Shown here piece after piece: positions 16,905-26,442 of a stretch of DNA of 64,000 bases. Under the pieces are notes generated by a model. That model saw nothing but the letters and a program-made list of their open reading frames with translations. It made no database searches and was not told the DNA's origin. Source of the DNA: Paenibacillus dendritiformis (lineage in GTDB: Bacteria; Bacillota; Bacilli; Paenibacillales; Paenibacillaceae); NCBI RefSeq assembly GCF_015845845.1, contig NZ_LDIG01000170.1, positions 1 through 64,000 of the forward strand, in the 5' to 3' direction. Numbering within the stretch: the first letter of the stretch is position 1; each line of letters opens with the position of its first letter. Made by a program: the position numbers and the translations under genes.

Positions 16905-17610
16905 GGCACTCTTCCTCTTTGGCAAACCGGTACCCGAGTCCACGGATCGTTTTGAGATAGACCGGATTTCTCGGCTGGTCCTCAATCTTTTCCCGCAGCC
17001 GGCTGATTTGCACCATGACGGTGTTGTCATCGGCGATATAGGGCTCGGACCATACCTTCTCGAAAATTTGTTTTTTCGTGAAAATGCGTCCTGGCGAACC
17101 CATCAGCAGCTTCAGCAGCTTATACTCGTTCGCGCTCAGCGCGATATGCTCGCCGCGTTTGTAGAGGGCGCAGGCGTGGTGATCCAGCACGAAGGCGCCG
17201 ACGCGCGTGTGCGGGCGGTCCTGAACAGACGGATGATCGTTGAATTCATACGTGCGGCGCAGTTGGGCCTGAACGCGCGCCACCACCTCGAGGGGACTGA
17301 ACGGCTTCGTAATGAAATCATCCGCCCCCAGGCCCAGTCCGATAATTTTATCGGCGTCCCGGTTTTTGGCGGAAATAATGATGATCGGCAGCTTATATTC
17401 CTTCCGTACGCTCTTGATCAACTGATAGCCGTCCAATTCCGGCATCATAATATCGACGATCGCGAGATCGATGGCCTCTTGGCGCAGCATATCCATGGCC
17501 GCCGCTCCGTTCCCGGCTTCCAGCACGGTTAGCCCCTCCGCTTCCAAATAGAGCTTGAGCAGACTTACGATATCCGGTTCGTCATCGGCGATTAGCACCG
17601 TTTTATGCAT
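16897..17610 (-). CDS. OmpR/PhoB-family response regulator
   Basis: 237 residues. The receiver domain has the acidic pair ADDEPD (residues 8-13), the phosphoacceptor Asp in LAIVDIMMPELDGY, the conserved Thr/Ser region PIIIISAKN and Lys in DFITKPFSPLEV. The winged-helix domain is about 135-235 (SANEYKLLKLLM, KVWSEPYIADDNTVMVQISR). It is first in a two-gene operon with the kinase. Confidence 0.9.
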   Translation of the reverse strand: MHKTVLIADDEPDIVSLLKLYLEAEGLTVLEAGNGAAAMDMLRQEAIDLAIVDIMMPELDGYQLIKSVRKEYKLPIIIISAKNRDADKIIGLGLGADDFITKPFSPLEVVARVQAQLRRTYEFNDHPSVQDRPHTRVGAFVLDHHACALYKRGEHIALSANEYKLLKLLMGSPGRIFTKKQIFEKVWSEPYIADDNTVMVQISRLREKIEDQPRNPVYLKTIRGLGYRFAKEEECRE

Positions 17611-17842
17611 CCGTCATTCCCCCTGTTGGCCTGATGATAGGAATCATTCGCTCTCTGCCTGCGAACTCCTTCTCCCTGGAACGGGCGTAAGGTTATTGTA
17701 AGATAGATTCGCCGCTGCCGTTCGCAGTCTGGCATTCCCGCGTTCAACGCGCGTATTGATAATCGTGAGCAGGGGCTTGAAGCACAAGGAATTGGAAGAA
17801 CCGTCAGAGAAGAACAAAAGACCGCTGATTGCCGCTGCATGA

Positions 17843-18511
17843 TTAACCCTGATTCACAACAAAGAAGAACTCGCAGTTTATCATTCCGATAGAATGATGC
17901 CTTTGGCAAGCGTAGTCAAAATCATTGTGGCGATCGAATATGCGCAGCAAGCGGCAGAGGGGGAAATTAACCCGAATGAATCCGTCCAATTGGCGGATAT
18001 AGAGAAATACGATTTGACGAAATTAGACGGAGGAGCGCAGCCCGCTTGGATGGAAAGCCTCAAAGCCCGGAACCTGATTAAGGAGGATGCCGTCCCCCAG
18101 GAGGAAGTGGGGAGATGAAGAATTCGACAAAATCAATTCGGACCGCATGATAGCGTCACCACCGGCGATTATGCTCTTCTGCTGTCCAAAATCAACAGCC
18201 GCACGACCTTTTCTCCCGAAGTTCACAAGCATTTGGACACCCTTCTGGAAGGGCCGATGCAAAGCCCTGGCAACCAGGAAATGTTCCAGCATTTAGGCTT
18301 CAAAGGCGGATCGACCAACTATATTTTAAATACAGCGATGTATGCCGTGGATAGGGATAACAACTCTACCGAAATTTTGTTGTTTTTAAACAATATCGCG
18401 AAGCAGGACTACCCGAATATCCAAGAGAACCTGAATGCCTTTTTAAATGGGGTTCTTACCAATCCGGAAGTACGTCAAAAGGTTCGTCAACAAATCGGAA
18501 TGGCACATTGA
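17843..18511 (+). pseudogene. Class A beta-lactamase-like serine hydrolase, broken
   Basis: Three pieces in different frames. The first (17843-18118) contains MMPLASVVKIIVAIEYA with the SxxK active-site motif. A short middle stretch reads GDEEFDKINSD. The last (about 18149-18511) includes GDYALLLSKINSRT and LGFKGGSTNY, where KGGS stands for the KTG-like triad motif. The SDN loop region is missing, so at least two frame changes and a deletion have occurred. The intact ancestor was probably a class A beta-lactamase-related hydrolase. Confidence 0.72.
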
Positions 18512-18518
18512 TCGTCCA

Positions 18519-18543
18519 GCCTCCCTCAGCATGCGAGGGAGGC
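18519..18543. terminator. Bidirectional hairpin between converging genes
   Basis: GCCTCCCTC and GAGGGAGGC form a 9-bp stem. It lies between the beta-lactamase remnant and the converging minus-strand gene. The T-run is weak. Confidence 0.5.
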
Positions 18544-18552
18544 TTCGGCACC

Positions 18553-19827
18553 TCACTGCAAGCTATTCAGCTCCACCACGTCCCCGCTGGCGCCTATCAC
18601 GCCGTAGCGGCAATCCAGTTTGCCGCAGAGCAGATACTTCTTCCGCTCCGCATCATATACATAGACAGGCGTTAATTCGAGCCGTCCCTTGAGCTTGTCA
18701 TAAGCCTCCTCATGGCTGACCGCAACCTTCTCTTCGCGTTGGAAGTCATCGAACATGGAGAGCAGCGGCGCGTTATCCATATAATTGATGACTGTGTATT
18801 GACGGGGATCGATGAACAGGAGCAGCTTGCGCTGGAACACGCGATTGCTGGACGTGCTCGGTCTCAATACCGCTTGAATGTATCCCCTGTCCCGCTGCAA
18901 GCTCTTGAGCACCCATTGTCCCGAATCCTGCGGATAGATCTGGCGCAAGGCGGCTTCGGCGGCGCCAATGCACTTCGCTTGTTCTGCCTCCGCAATCGGA
19001 AAGGAATCGGGATGCGGCTCACGGGCTTCCGCTTGTTCCAGCGTAACGGTCTCGTGAAGAGACAGCTCCATTCTTTCCAGAAGTCCCGCTTCCGCAGCCG
19101 GCTGCTCCCAAGTCATTAGCTTATCGATATTTACGCTCTTTCCAGCACCCCTAATGAGCTCGAGCGGGATGGCGGTTAAGCCGTCATTGGCAATAAAGAT
19201 TTCCTCCAGACCGTACACCGGAATGATCCGCTGCTCCTCCAGCAAGGGAAGCTCCACCAGCTTCAATTGCTTCTTCGCCAGCGGCTCCGCCGCTTCCAGC
19301 GTAAGCGTATAGTCCGCTTCTTGCAGAAGGGAACGGTCCGGGAATGTTCCGTACACGCTGTAAAAGGTGAGCTTACCCTCCGCATCGAAGCGAAGCTCGG
19401 CCCGCCCGCCGGGAGAGAGGGGGACGCCATCGACACATTCGATAAAGTGATATTCTCCATCCTGTTCCTTGTCCAAGCGGAACTGCCGGCCATACACGAT
19501 CCCGGCTTCCGCCGCAATCCATCGGATGATCTCATTCCGACCTGCGCGTTGGAACGGCGTCCCCGCAGCAAATGACTTCCCGCCTACAAAAATGACGCTT
19601 TTATATTGGCCGGTATGCAAATTAACCGTAACGACCGCAGTCCCCTCCGGATTGTTATCTTCCTCCCATTCCGTGATATGGGAAGGGAACCATTCCATGC
19701 TGAGAAAATAGTCGGTCTCGTTCAGCAGCGTGACTTCGCGGTACAATTGATGGGAATGCAAGTAATAGTGATCCAGTCCGAATTTCTGCTGCGCGGCATC
19801 AATCCATTCCTTGATTCGCTTATCCAT
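18553..19827 (-). CDS. YcdB/YcdC-repeat-like protein
   Basis: 424 residues without a signal peptide. The protein shows two similar halves of beta-rich sequence (for example EYHFIECVDGVPLSPGGRAELRFDAEGKLTFY, shown here only by its ends EYHFIEC and LTFYSVY), the pattern of the YcdB/YcdC repeated domain (DUF4901). The C-terminal half contains HEEAYDKLKGRLELTPVYVY. Function is unknown; relatives are often linked to spores or the cell surface. The family assignment is from pattern and composition only. Confidence 0.55.
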   Translation of the reverse strand: MDKRIKEWIDAAQQKFGLDHYYLHSHQLYREVTLLNETDYFLSMEWFPSHITEWEEDNNPEGTAVVTVNLHTGQYKSVIFVGGKSFAAGTPFQRAGRNEIIRWIAAEAGIVYGRQFRLDKEQDGEYHFIECVDGVPLSPGGRAELRFDAEGKLTFYSVYGTFPDRSLLQEADYTLTLEAAEPLAKKQLKLVELPLLEEQRIIPVYGLEEIFIANDGLTAIPLELIRGAGKSVNIDKLMTWEQPAAEAGLLERMELSLHETVTLEQAEAREPHPDSFPIAEAEQAKCIGAAEAALRQIYPQDSGQWVLKSLQRDRGYIQAVLRPSTSSNRVFQRKLLLFIDPRQYTVINYMDNAPLLSMFDDFQREEKVAVSHEEAYDKLKGRLELTPVYVYDAERKKYLLCGKLDCRYGVIGASGDVVELNSLQ

Positions 19828-20094
19828 TTCGGGTTCCTCCGTTATTCAGTGATGCTTTCATCATACCATTCCGAACCGGTGAACATGAAGCAGAGGCAGA
19901 CAAGGAGCCTGCTTGTTATGTTATGACAGGGTCTTATTTTCCGGGAAATAAGCGCTTCGCGTTAGACGGAATACAGGGCACGGTTTATACTAAATTCTGA
20001 AGGATGGGAAGAGTTATTTGGAAGTTGGAGACTTTATCGTATATAGCCTGTATATAAAGCAAAGATCCCATTGGCGGAGGAGAGCGAGGCCACT

Positions 20095-20793
20095 ATGGAC
20101 AAGCCCAAAATATTGATCGTCGAAGATGAAGAAAAAATTGCCCGGGTGCTGGAGCTGGAGCTGACATACGAAGGGTATGAGGTAGGCAAGTCATTGGACG
20201 GCCTGGATGGGTTCAAGCTGTTCCAGGAGCAGTCCTGGGATCTGATATTGCTGGATGTGATGCTGCCCGGCATTAGCGGAATCGAGCTGCTGCGCCGCAT
20301 CCGAGCCCAGGATCCGCATACGATGGTCGTGATGCTGACCGCGAAGGACTCCGTGGAGGATAAAGTATCGGGCCTTGATCTCGGGGCCAACGACTATGTG
20401 ACGAAGCCATTCCAGATGGAAGAGCTGCTGGCGCGCATTCGCGCCTCGCTGCGAATGAGAAGGCTGCCCCCGGCCGCCGAAATTCAGCCCGAGTGGATCA
20501 CGGTCGCCGATCTGAGCTTGAGCGAGCTGACCCATGAAGTGAAGCGCGGGGAGGACCGCATTGAACTGACGCCCCGCGAGTTCGACCTGCTCGCGTATCT
20601 GATGAAGCATGCCCGGCAGGTGCTGAGCAGGGAGCAGCTATTGGATGGAGTGTGGGGATACGACTACTACGGGGATACGAATATTGTGGATGTCTATATT
20701 CGCTATCTTCGCCACAAAGTCGACAAGCCCTATGAGACGGCGCTGATTCATACCGTGCGCGGAGTAGGGTATGTGCTGAGGGATTCGAGATGA
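20095..20793 (+). CDS. OmpR-family response regulator
   Basis: 232 residues. Acidic pocket VEDEEK, phosphoacceptor Asp in ILLDVMLPGISGIEL, VVMLTAKD and DYVTKPFQMEELLARIRA. The winged helix ends VDVYIRYLRHKVDKP. The ATG at 20095 (GGAGGAGAGCGAGG upstream) is preferred over an in-frame TTG at 20071. It overlaps the kinase gene by four bases (ATGA). Confidence 0.9.
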   Translation: MDKPKILIVEDEEKIARVLELELTYEGYEVGKSLDGLDGFKLFQEQSWDLILLDVMLPGISGIELLRRIRAQDPHTMVVMLTAKDSVEDKVSGLDLGANDYVTKPFQMEELLARIRASLRMRRLPPAAEIQPEWITVADLSLSELTHEVKRGEDRIELTPREFDLLAYLMKHARQVLSREQLLDGVWGYDYYGDTNIVDVYIRYLRHKVDKPYETALIHTVRGVGYVLRDSR

Positions 20794-22178
20794 AGCTTAG
20801 AAATAAAATCAATCTCTACACCTCGGTATTGTTCATCGCGCTCATCCTGATTGTCAACGCGGCCATTTACTATATTTTCAGCAGCATGATATTGGACAGC
20901 GAAGCGGACAGAGTGGCCGCCGAAGCGCAGCAGGCGCTGGCGGGAATCAATCAGGCCGGCACCTCGATTCCGCCCGACGACCTGCTGCGGGCCTATGCGC
21001 CGCTCCGCGGCATTCTTCAGATCGTCAATGCGGACGGAAGCCGGGGCGCGGCGGTTGCGCCGCCGGAGCTGAAGGAGCTTCGCGATCTTCCCGTTGCCTA
21101 TTATCGTCAGGAAGAGCGCAGCATTGTCGCCTACCAGGGGATTCCGCATGTTTTCGTGTCGCTTCCGATCGTATGGCATGGCGGCGAGGTAGCCAATCTG
21201 CAAGTGACGGAAAGCTTGAAGCCAACCGCCGATATGCTCAATATTTTGCGGGTGGTCCTGATTCTGGTGTCGGGGCTTGCCATTCTTCCCGTCCTGATCT
21301 CGTCCAAGCTGCTGAGCAACTTCATCACCCGGCCGATCTCATCGATGATTGCGACGATGCGCGATATTCAGCGAAGCGGGCGATTCAAGCGGATTCCGCT
21401 GCCGAAGAAGTCCAAGGACGAGCTCTACCAGATGGGCGATACGTTCAATCATATGATGGATCTCCTCGAGGTGAACTATGAGAAGCAGGGACAGTTCATT
21501 TCCAACGCATCCCATGAGCTGAAGACGCCGCTGACGATTATCGAATCCTATGCATCCCTGTTGAAAAGAAGGGGGAGGGAGCAGCCCGAGCTGTTCGACG
21601 AGTCGGTCGAGGCGATTCATTCGGAAGCCATTCGGATGAAGGATCTGACCCAGCAATTGCTGCTGCTGGCGAAGCATGACGAGATGTGGAAGGTCACGAT
21701 GGAGCCCGTTGATCTGGGGCATATGGTGGAAGACTGGATCCGCGCTTTTCAGAAAGCGTACCATCGGGACATCACGCTCCAGCGGGAAGCGGACGTGATC
21801 ATCGAGACCGACGTTCAAAAATGCAAACAATTGTTTTACATCGTGATGGATAATGCGCGCAAATACAGCGAGGAAGCGATTGGGGTTTGCATCAAAAAAG
21901 AAGGCCGAACGGCGATCGTCGAGGTTAGCGACAGGGGCATCGGCATCCCGGCGGAATCATTGGACAAAATTTTCGACCGGTTCTACCGGGTCGATAAGGC
22001 CAGAACAAGAGCGAAGGGCGGCTTCGGCCTGGGTCTGGCGCTCGCCAAGGAGCTTGCCGACGCGCTGGAAGCCGATATTCGCATCGAGAGCATGGAAGGC
22101 CATGGCACCAAGGTTCGAATCATCTTTAATAAGACCCCCTCGCGTAATCTTCCCGGTGCTGAAAGCCGGTCTTTTTGA
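20790..22178 (+). CDS. Sensor histidine kinase
   Basis: 462 residues. Membrane helices lie near residues 10-32 and 155-175, flanking an extracytoplasmic sensor domain. HAMP follows, then ISNASHELKTPLTIIESYAS with the phospho-His, VMDNARKYSEEA (N box), VSDRGIGIP and GGFGLGLALAKELAD. It is operon partner of the regulator upstream, with two PepSY proteins downstream. TCS-PepSY arrangements recur in Firmicutes and suggest an envelope or cation stress signal. Confidence 0.9.
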   Translation: MKLRNKINLYTSVLFIALILIVNAAIYYIFSSMILDSEADRVAAEAQQALAGINQAGTSIPPDDLLRAYAPLRGILQIVNADGSRGAAVAPPELKELRDLPVAYYRQEERSIVAYQGIPHVFVSLPIVWHGGEVANLQVTESLKPTADMLNILRVVLILVSGLAILPVLISSKLLSNFITRPISSMIATMRDIQRSGRFKRIPLPKKSKDELYQMGDTFNHMMDLLEVNYEKQGQFISNASHELKTPLTIIESYASLLKRRGREQPELFDESVEAIHSEAIRMKDLTQQLLLLAKHDEMWKVTMEPVDLGHMVEDWIRAFQKAYHRDITLQREADVIIETDVQKCKQLFYIVMDNARKYSEEAIGVCIKKEGRTAIVEVSDRGIGIPAESLDKIFDRFYRVDKARTRAKGGFGLGLALAKELADALEADIRIESMEGHGTKVRIIFNKTPSRNLPGAESRSF

Positions 22179-22285
22179 GCTCGCCCGTAACGAGTGCCGC
22201 AAGCTCAAGCTCAGCGATTTCTCATGTTGCTCATGTATACTGTAGCAAAGCAGGTGAGGGAGTCTGGAAATAGGGAGGCGCAAAT

Positions 22286-22837
22286 ATGAAAAAAGCATGG
22301 CTGGGCGCAGCCGTCATTGCGTTCTTCGCCATTGTGGTCTGGCAGCTTGTTCGCCTGATTATCTTTGCCGAGCCTTTGTCCGCGGCCGAGGCGGCCAGCA
22401 AAGTAAAGGAGATGTACAAGGGCAAAGTGGTGGAGGTCAGCGAGCTTCCGCAAGGCTACCGGGTGACGATGGAGCTGGATACGGGAACGTATGAAGTCAG
22501 TATTGACAAGGATAAAGGGAAAATCGGCGGGATGACCAGGACAAAAGCCGCACCAGAGCCGGAAGCCAAACCGCCCGTCGTGGAGCCGGATCAGCAGAAG
22601 CCGCCCGCGTCATCGAAGCCGGAGCCGAAGCCGAAGCCCCAAAAACGGATCACGAAGGACGAAGCGGCCGCTATCGCGCTCAAGACGGTGGACGGGAAAG
22701 TCGATGACATCGACCTGATCCAGTCGGGCGGGGTCGCCTATTACCTGGTCGAAATCGATCGGGAAGACGGCGAGGATGGAACGGTACAGATCAACGCGAT
22801 AACCGGGGAGGTCAAATCGGTCACCTGGGATGACTGA
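22286..22837 (+). CDS. PepSY-domain membrane-anchored protein
   Basis: 183 residues. An N-terminal membrane anchor (WLGAAVIAFFAIVVWQLVRL) is followed by a first small domain (about 35-85), a Pro/Glu/Lys linker rich in KPEPKPKPQ, and a C-terminal PepSY domain (ITKDEAAAIALKTVDGKV to GEVKSVTWDD). The domain faces outside. PepSY proteins are thought to modulate proteases or sensors. The start follows AGGGAGGCG. Confidence 0.8.
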   Translation: MKKAWLGAAVIAFFAIVVWQLVRLIIFAEPLSAAEAASKVKEMYKGKVVEVSELPQGYRVTMELDTGTYEVSIDKDKGKIGGMTRTKAAPEPEAKPPVVEPDQQKPPASSKPEPKPKPQKRITKDEAAAIALKTVDGKVDDIDLIQSGGVAYYLVEIDREDGEDGTVQINAITGEVKSVTWDD

Positions 22838-22871
22838 GGCCGATTGGGAAGGCCGGCTGCTTCTCAGCAAA

Positions 22872-22904
22872 TTCTCATTTTTCTATCCCCGTATCCTCAT
22901 TTTC
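22872..22904 (+). promoter_or_regulatory. Direct repeats CTCATTTT before the second PepSY gene
   Basis: TTCTCATTTTT (22872) and TCCTCATTTTC (22894) are spaced 22 bases apart, two helical turns, just upstream of TATAGT. A related CTCATGTTGCTCATG sits before TATACT in front of the first PepSY gene (about 22222-22236). The repeats could be response-regulator sites. Confidence 0.35.
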
Positions 22905-22949
22905 GTTGTCTATAGTAAGGATAACACCTTATGAAGGAGGCAATAGGAT

Positions 22950-23513
22950 ATGAAACGCGCATTTATCGCCAGCGTGGCAGGTTTATTATTGCTTGGAGGG
23001 GCCGCAGGCACGGCGAACGGCTCCGTGAAGAGCTTGACGCACGGGAACCAAATCCTGACTTCGAAGCAGGCCGAGGAGATTGCTCTTCGTGAAATCAATG
23101 GCGACATCCGAAGCGTCGAGTTGAAAAAAGAGAACGGCCGTACGGTATTTGAGGTCGAAATCGTGACGGCAGACGGCCGTGACGATAACGAAGTGACATT
23201 GGATGCCGTGTCCGGCAAGGTGCTCAAGGTCGAACGGGATGATGACGATGACGCCGACGATCGTCAGCGTGAGCGCCGCCAAGGCCAAGCGAAGGAGCGC
23301 ACAGCAAGCATTTCGAAGAAGCAAGCGATCGCCATCGCGCTTCAAGATACGCCGGGCAAGGTGATTGAGGCCGATTCCGACAAACACGTCTACGAAATCG
23401 AAATTCGAAGCGGAAATCGCGATATCGAATACAAAATTGACAAGTATACGGGCAAAATTGTGGAAAAAGATGTAGATGACGCCGACGATGATGATGAGTG
23501 GGACAATGATTAA
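22950..23513 (+). CDS. Secreted protein with two PepSY domains
   Basis: 187 residues with a signal peptide (LLLLGGAAGTANG). Two PepSY units are seen: ILTSKQAEEIALREINGDI to SGKVLKVERD, and ISKKQAIAIALQDTPGKV to KYTGKIVEKD. Between and after them are Asp/Glu-rich runs that may bind divalent cations. The ATG follows GAAGGAGGC. It is probably co-regulated with the preceding two-component genes. Confidence 0.8.
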   Translation: MKRAFIASVAGLLLLGGAAGTANGSVKSLTHGNQILTSKQAEEIALREINGDIRSVELKKENGRTVFEVEIVTADGRDDNEVTLDAVSGKVLKVERDDDDDADDRQRERRQGQAKERTASISKKQAIAIALQDTPGKVIEADSDKHVYEIEIRSGNRDIEYKIDKYTGKIVEKDVDDADDDDEWDND

Positions 23514-23528
23514 GGCGGCATAGGCGGC

Positions 23529-23555
23529 AGAGGGGACGGGCTCCCCTCTTTTTTA
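23529..23555 (+). terminator. Terminator after the PepSY genes
   Basis: AGAGGGGA and TCCCCTCT form the stem, followed by TTTTTT. It also lies just beyond the end of the converging LacI gene. Confidence 0.85.
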
Positions 23556-23569
23556 TGGCCGAACCTGTA

Positions 23570-24598
23570 TCAATCCAACTGCCGGGTAGTTCGGGTCATC
23601 GGTACGCTCGACTCCCTCACGATAAGGCGCGGCTCGAATTGAACCCGCTCGTACACGCCCTGCTTCTGCTCGATAATCCGGTTCAGCAGCAGTTCCGCGG
23701 CCACTCTTGCCGCTTCGGCGCCCATAATCGAGACGGAGCTCAGCTTCGGGGTCGTAATCGTCCCCCAAAAGATATTATCGATCCCGACGATGGCGATGTC
23801 TTCAGGCACGCGGACGCCTAACTCTTTGAACCGGTTGAGCAGCCCGATCGCGATCATGTCGTTGCCCGCATACACGGCGTCGGGCATATTCGCCAGTCCG
23901 GCGAAGTAATCCGCGGCCTTCATCCCGGTCTGGAGCGAGAAATCGTCGCCGAAATAGACGAGCGAGATATCGACTTGATGCAGGGCGTCCTCATAAGCGA
24001 AAAACCGCTCCTCGATAATGTCCTTGGGCGCGCCCGCATACGCGATTCGCGTGCGGCCGATGCTGATGAGATGCTCCATCGCAAGCCGGCCCTCCTGAGC
24101 GGACATGCTCACGATATCGGCTTTGATATCCGAGTCCAATTTTTTGCCGTAGTTAATAATCGCAATCGGGAGTCCGGATTTGTTGATCCAGTCCTTCAAT
24201 GTTTTCGGATAGGCGAGCGGCAGCAGAATCAGGCCATCGACATGCAGCTTTTTGGCTTCCTTCAAGATTTCCAGCTCCGCCCGGGCGTTGCCCAGCGTAT
24301 TGATTTGAACGACGCGATAATCATAATGCTTGGCCGCCTGCTCGACCGCATAGGCGATTTCCGGGACGAACGCATTCCGGATATCCGGCACGGCGAGCGC
24401 GATTTGCTTCGTCTGGCGGACCTTCAAGCTCTGGGCAGAGGTATTGGGAATGAATCCAAGCTCCTCTACGGCCGCCATCACCTTTGCTTTCGTCTTCGCG
24501 CTGATGCCTTCCGCATCGTTGATCGCTCGCGATACGGTCGCGATCCCGACCCCCGCTTTTGCGGCTACGTCCTCTATCGTTACTTTGCTGCGACCCAT
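23570..24598 (-). CDS. LacI-family transcriptional regulator
   Basis: 342 residues. The N-terminal HTH and hinge are textbook LacI: VTIEDVAAKAGVGIATVSRA, then EELGFIPNTSAQSLK. The remaining 280 residues form a periplasmic-binding-protein-like sugar domain (DAVYAGNDMIAIGLLNRF, DIAIVGIDNIFWG). It is divergent from the dehydrogenase at 24841, with a perfect LacI-type palindrome between them. Confidence 0.9.
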   Translation of the reverse strand: MGRSKVTIEDVAAKAGVGIATVSRAINDAEGISAKTKAKVMAAVEELGFIPNTSAQSLKVRQTKQIALAVPDIRNAFVPEIAYAVEQAAKHYDYRVVQINTLGNARAELEILKEAKKLHVDGLILLPLAYPKTLKDWINKSGLPIAIINYGKKLDSDIKADIVSMSAQEGRLAMEHLISIGRTRIAYAGAPKDIIEERFFAYEDALHQVDISLVYFGDDFSLQTGMKAADYFAGLANMPDAVYAGNDMIAIGLLNRFKELGVRVPEDIAIVGIDNIFWGTITTPKLSSVSIMGAEAARVAAELLLNRIIEQKQGVYERVQFEPRLIVRESSVPMTRTTRQLD

Positions 24599-24752
24599 TC
24601 CTCCATCCTCCTGCCTTTTCCGGAAATCCTTCCATCTTCATCATGTGAACAAATCAAGAACATCATACCATAGAATCCTGATTCTTCATTGTTTTTTCAC
24701 AAAAACAAGGAGCAGATTTGACATTAGCGTGACAATGTGACATATTTAATAT

Positions 24753-24766
24753 CGGAAACGTTTCCG
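24753..24766. promoter_or_regulatory. LacI/CcpA-type operator
   Basis: CGGAAACGTTTCCG is a perfect 14-base palindrome with the central CG step typical of LacI/CcpA-family operators. It sits between the divergent lacI-type and dehydrogenase genes, so autoregulation plus control of the dehydrogenase is likely. A catabolite (cre) site is the alternative. Confidence 0.7.
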
Positions 24767-24840
24767 GAATGATTATTGATTTTCCACATTAGCAACCTAT
24801 TGAACCACTCATTATCTACACGTCCAGGGAGATGATCGCA

Positions 24841-25890
24841 GTGAAAGCTTTGAGATGGCATGGCGTGAAGGATTTGCGCCTGGAGAACATCGAGGAACCG
24901 AAGACTCTCAAAGGCAAAGTGAAAATTAAAGTCGAATGGTGCGGCATTTGCGGCAGCGACTTGCATGAATATACAGCAGGACCAATCTTCATTCCGGAAG
25001 GCGCTCCTCATCCCATTACGGGAGAGAAAGCGCCTATCGTTATGGGCCATGAATTCTCGGGACAGGTCGTCGAAGTCGGGGAAGGCGTGACCAAGGTGAA
25101 GGCGGGGGACCGCGTCGTCGTCGAGCCGATCTACGCTTGCGGCGAATGCGAAGCCTGCAGACAAGGGAAATACAATCTGTGCAGCACGATGGGCTTCCTT
25201 GGCCTTGCCGGAGGAGGCGGAGGCTTCTCCGAGTACGTGGCGGCGGAAGAGTATATGGTGCACAAGATTCCGGACAGCGTGTCCTATGAGCAAGGCGCGC
25301 TGGTGGAGCCGTCGGCGGTGGCCCTGCATGCCGTCCGCCAGAGCAAGCTGAAGGTCGGCGATCGGGCCGCCGTGTTCGGAACCGGGCCAATCGGCTTGCT
25401 CGTCATTGAGGCGTTGAAAGCATCCGGAGCGGCGGAAATCTATGCCGTGGAGCTGTCCGAGCAGCGCCGCAAGAAAGCCGAGGAATTGGGCGCTATCGGG
25501 CTCGATCCATCCAAGGTCGATGTCGTCAAAGAACTTCACGAACGGACCAATGGCGGCGTAGACGTCGCTTATGAGGTGACCGGCGTTCCCGCTGTATTGA
25601 CGAACGCGATTCACTCCACTTGCCTCGGCGGCGAAGTGATGATAGTGAGCATCTTCGAGCGCGAGGCTCCAATCATGCCGAACGATATCGTCATGAAGGA
25701 GCGGACGATGAAGGGAATTATCGGTTACCGCGATGTATTCCCGGCCGTCATCAGCTTGATGGAAAAAGGCTATTTCCCTGCCGACAAGCTCGTGACGAAG
25801 CGCATCAAGCTTGACGAGGTCGTGACCGAGGGCTTCGACACCCTCCTGGCCGAGAAAAACCAGGTCAAAATTTTGGTCAAAGCGGAATAA
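24841..25890 (+). CDS. bdhA: Zinc-dependent alcohol dehydrogenase, 2,3-butanediol dehydrogenase-like
   Basis: 349 residues. Catalytic zinc ligands are seen in WCGICGSDLHEY and GHEFSGQVVEVGEG. The structural zinc loop is CGECEACRQGKYNLC and the Rossmann motif is VFGTGPIGLLVIEAL. Closest in pattern to (R,R)-butanediol dehydrogenases (acetoin to 2,3-butanediol, NADH), although sorbitol- or threonine-type relatives share these motifs. The family usually begins MKA-RWHG, which favours GTG 24841 over ATG 24832. Confidence 0.78.
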   Translation: MKALRWHGVKDLRLENIEEPKTLKGKVKIKVEWCGICGSDLHEYTAGPIFIPEGAPHPITGEKAPIVMGHEFSGQVVEVGEGVTKVKAGDRVVVEPIYACGECEACRQGKYNLCSTMGFLGLAGGGGGFSEYVAAEEYMVHKIPDSVSYEQGALVEPSAVALHAVRQSKLKVGDRAAVFGTGPIGLLVIEALKASGAAEIYAVELSEQRRKKAEELGAIGLDPSKVDVVKELHERTNGGVDVAYEVTGVPAVLTNAIHSTCLGGEVMIVSIFEREAPIMPNDIVMKERTMKGIIGYRDVFPAVISLMEKGYFPADKLVTKRIKLDEVVTEGFDTLLAEKNQVKILVKAE

Positions 25891-25912
25891 TTAATATAGA
25901 GCGGATATAGGC

Positions 25913-25941
25913 CGGATCTCTGCGTGAGCGGGGATCCGGTT
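25913..25941 (+). terminator. Terminator after the dehydrogenase
   Basis: CCGGATCTC and GGGATCCGG arms followed by TTTTTT. Confidence 0.8.
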
Positions 25942-26236
25942 TTTTGCTGTCGCCGAGCATGAACTATGCAGGCGAAAAGCAGCGCGGCTGCAAGGCAGGA
26001 GCGGGCTGGCGGCCGAAGCGCGAATGGCATACCTCGCAATCGCTTCTTCTTCCCTTACTTTCATTCAAGTGTCACGTAGCCGTGCCGCGAGAGTCACGTT
26101 GGCCGTGCCGCGTTTTGATGCAGTCGGTTACGGCCGAGCAAAAGGATGTGGGCTAAGACGGACAACAGAGAATATAGAGACGGAAAGTCGGGGGCGGGAA
26201 AAGCGGCAGAAGATGGATATGGATCAGGCAGTGAAT

Positions 26237-26364
26237 CCTGCGTTAATGCAGGAATTTACGTTATTTCAGCCGCGATCTGACGAAATTCCTGCAAAAGTGC
26301 AGCATTTCCGCTGATTTTTGCCCTCCACCTGCTGCAAAGGCTGAAATTGATGCAGTTTTGCAGC
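26237..26364. repeat. Three consecutive CTGC/GCAG hairpins
   Basis: CCTGC-N6-GCAGG at 26237-26252, CTGC-N6-GCAG at 26289-26302, and GCTGCAAA paired with TTTGCAGC at 26331-26364. The shared flanks (GAATTT and AAATTCC) suggest a dispersed intergenic repeat rather than terminators, as U-runs are lacking. Confidence 0.5.
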
Positions 26365-26442
26365 AATCCCTGTAACGGAGTAAACGCCGTAAGGGAAAAC
26401 TGCGTTTTTACAGCTTTTCGGCCCGTCGAGCTGTGGGAAGAA

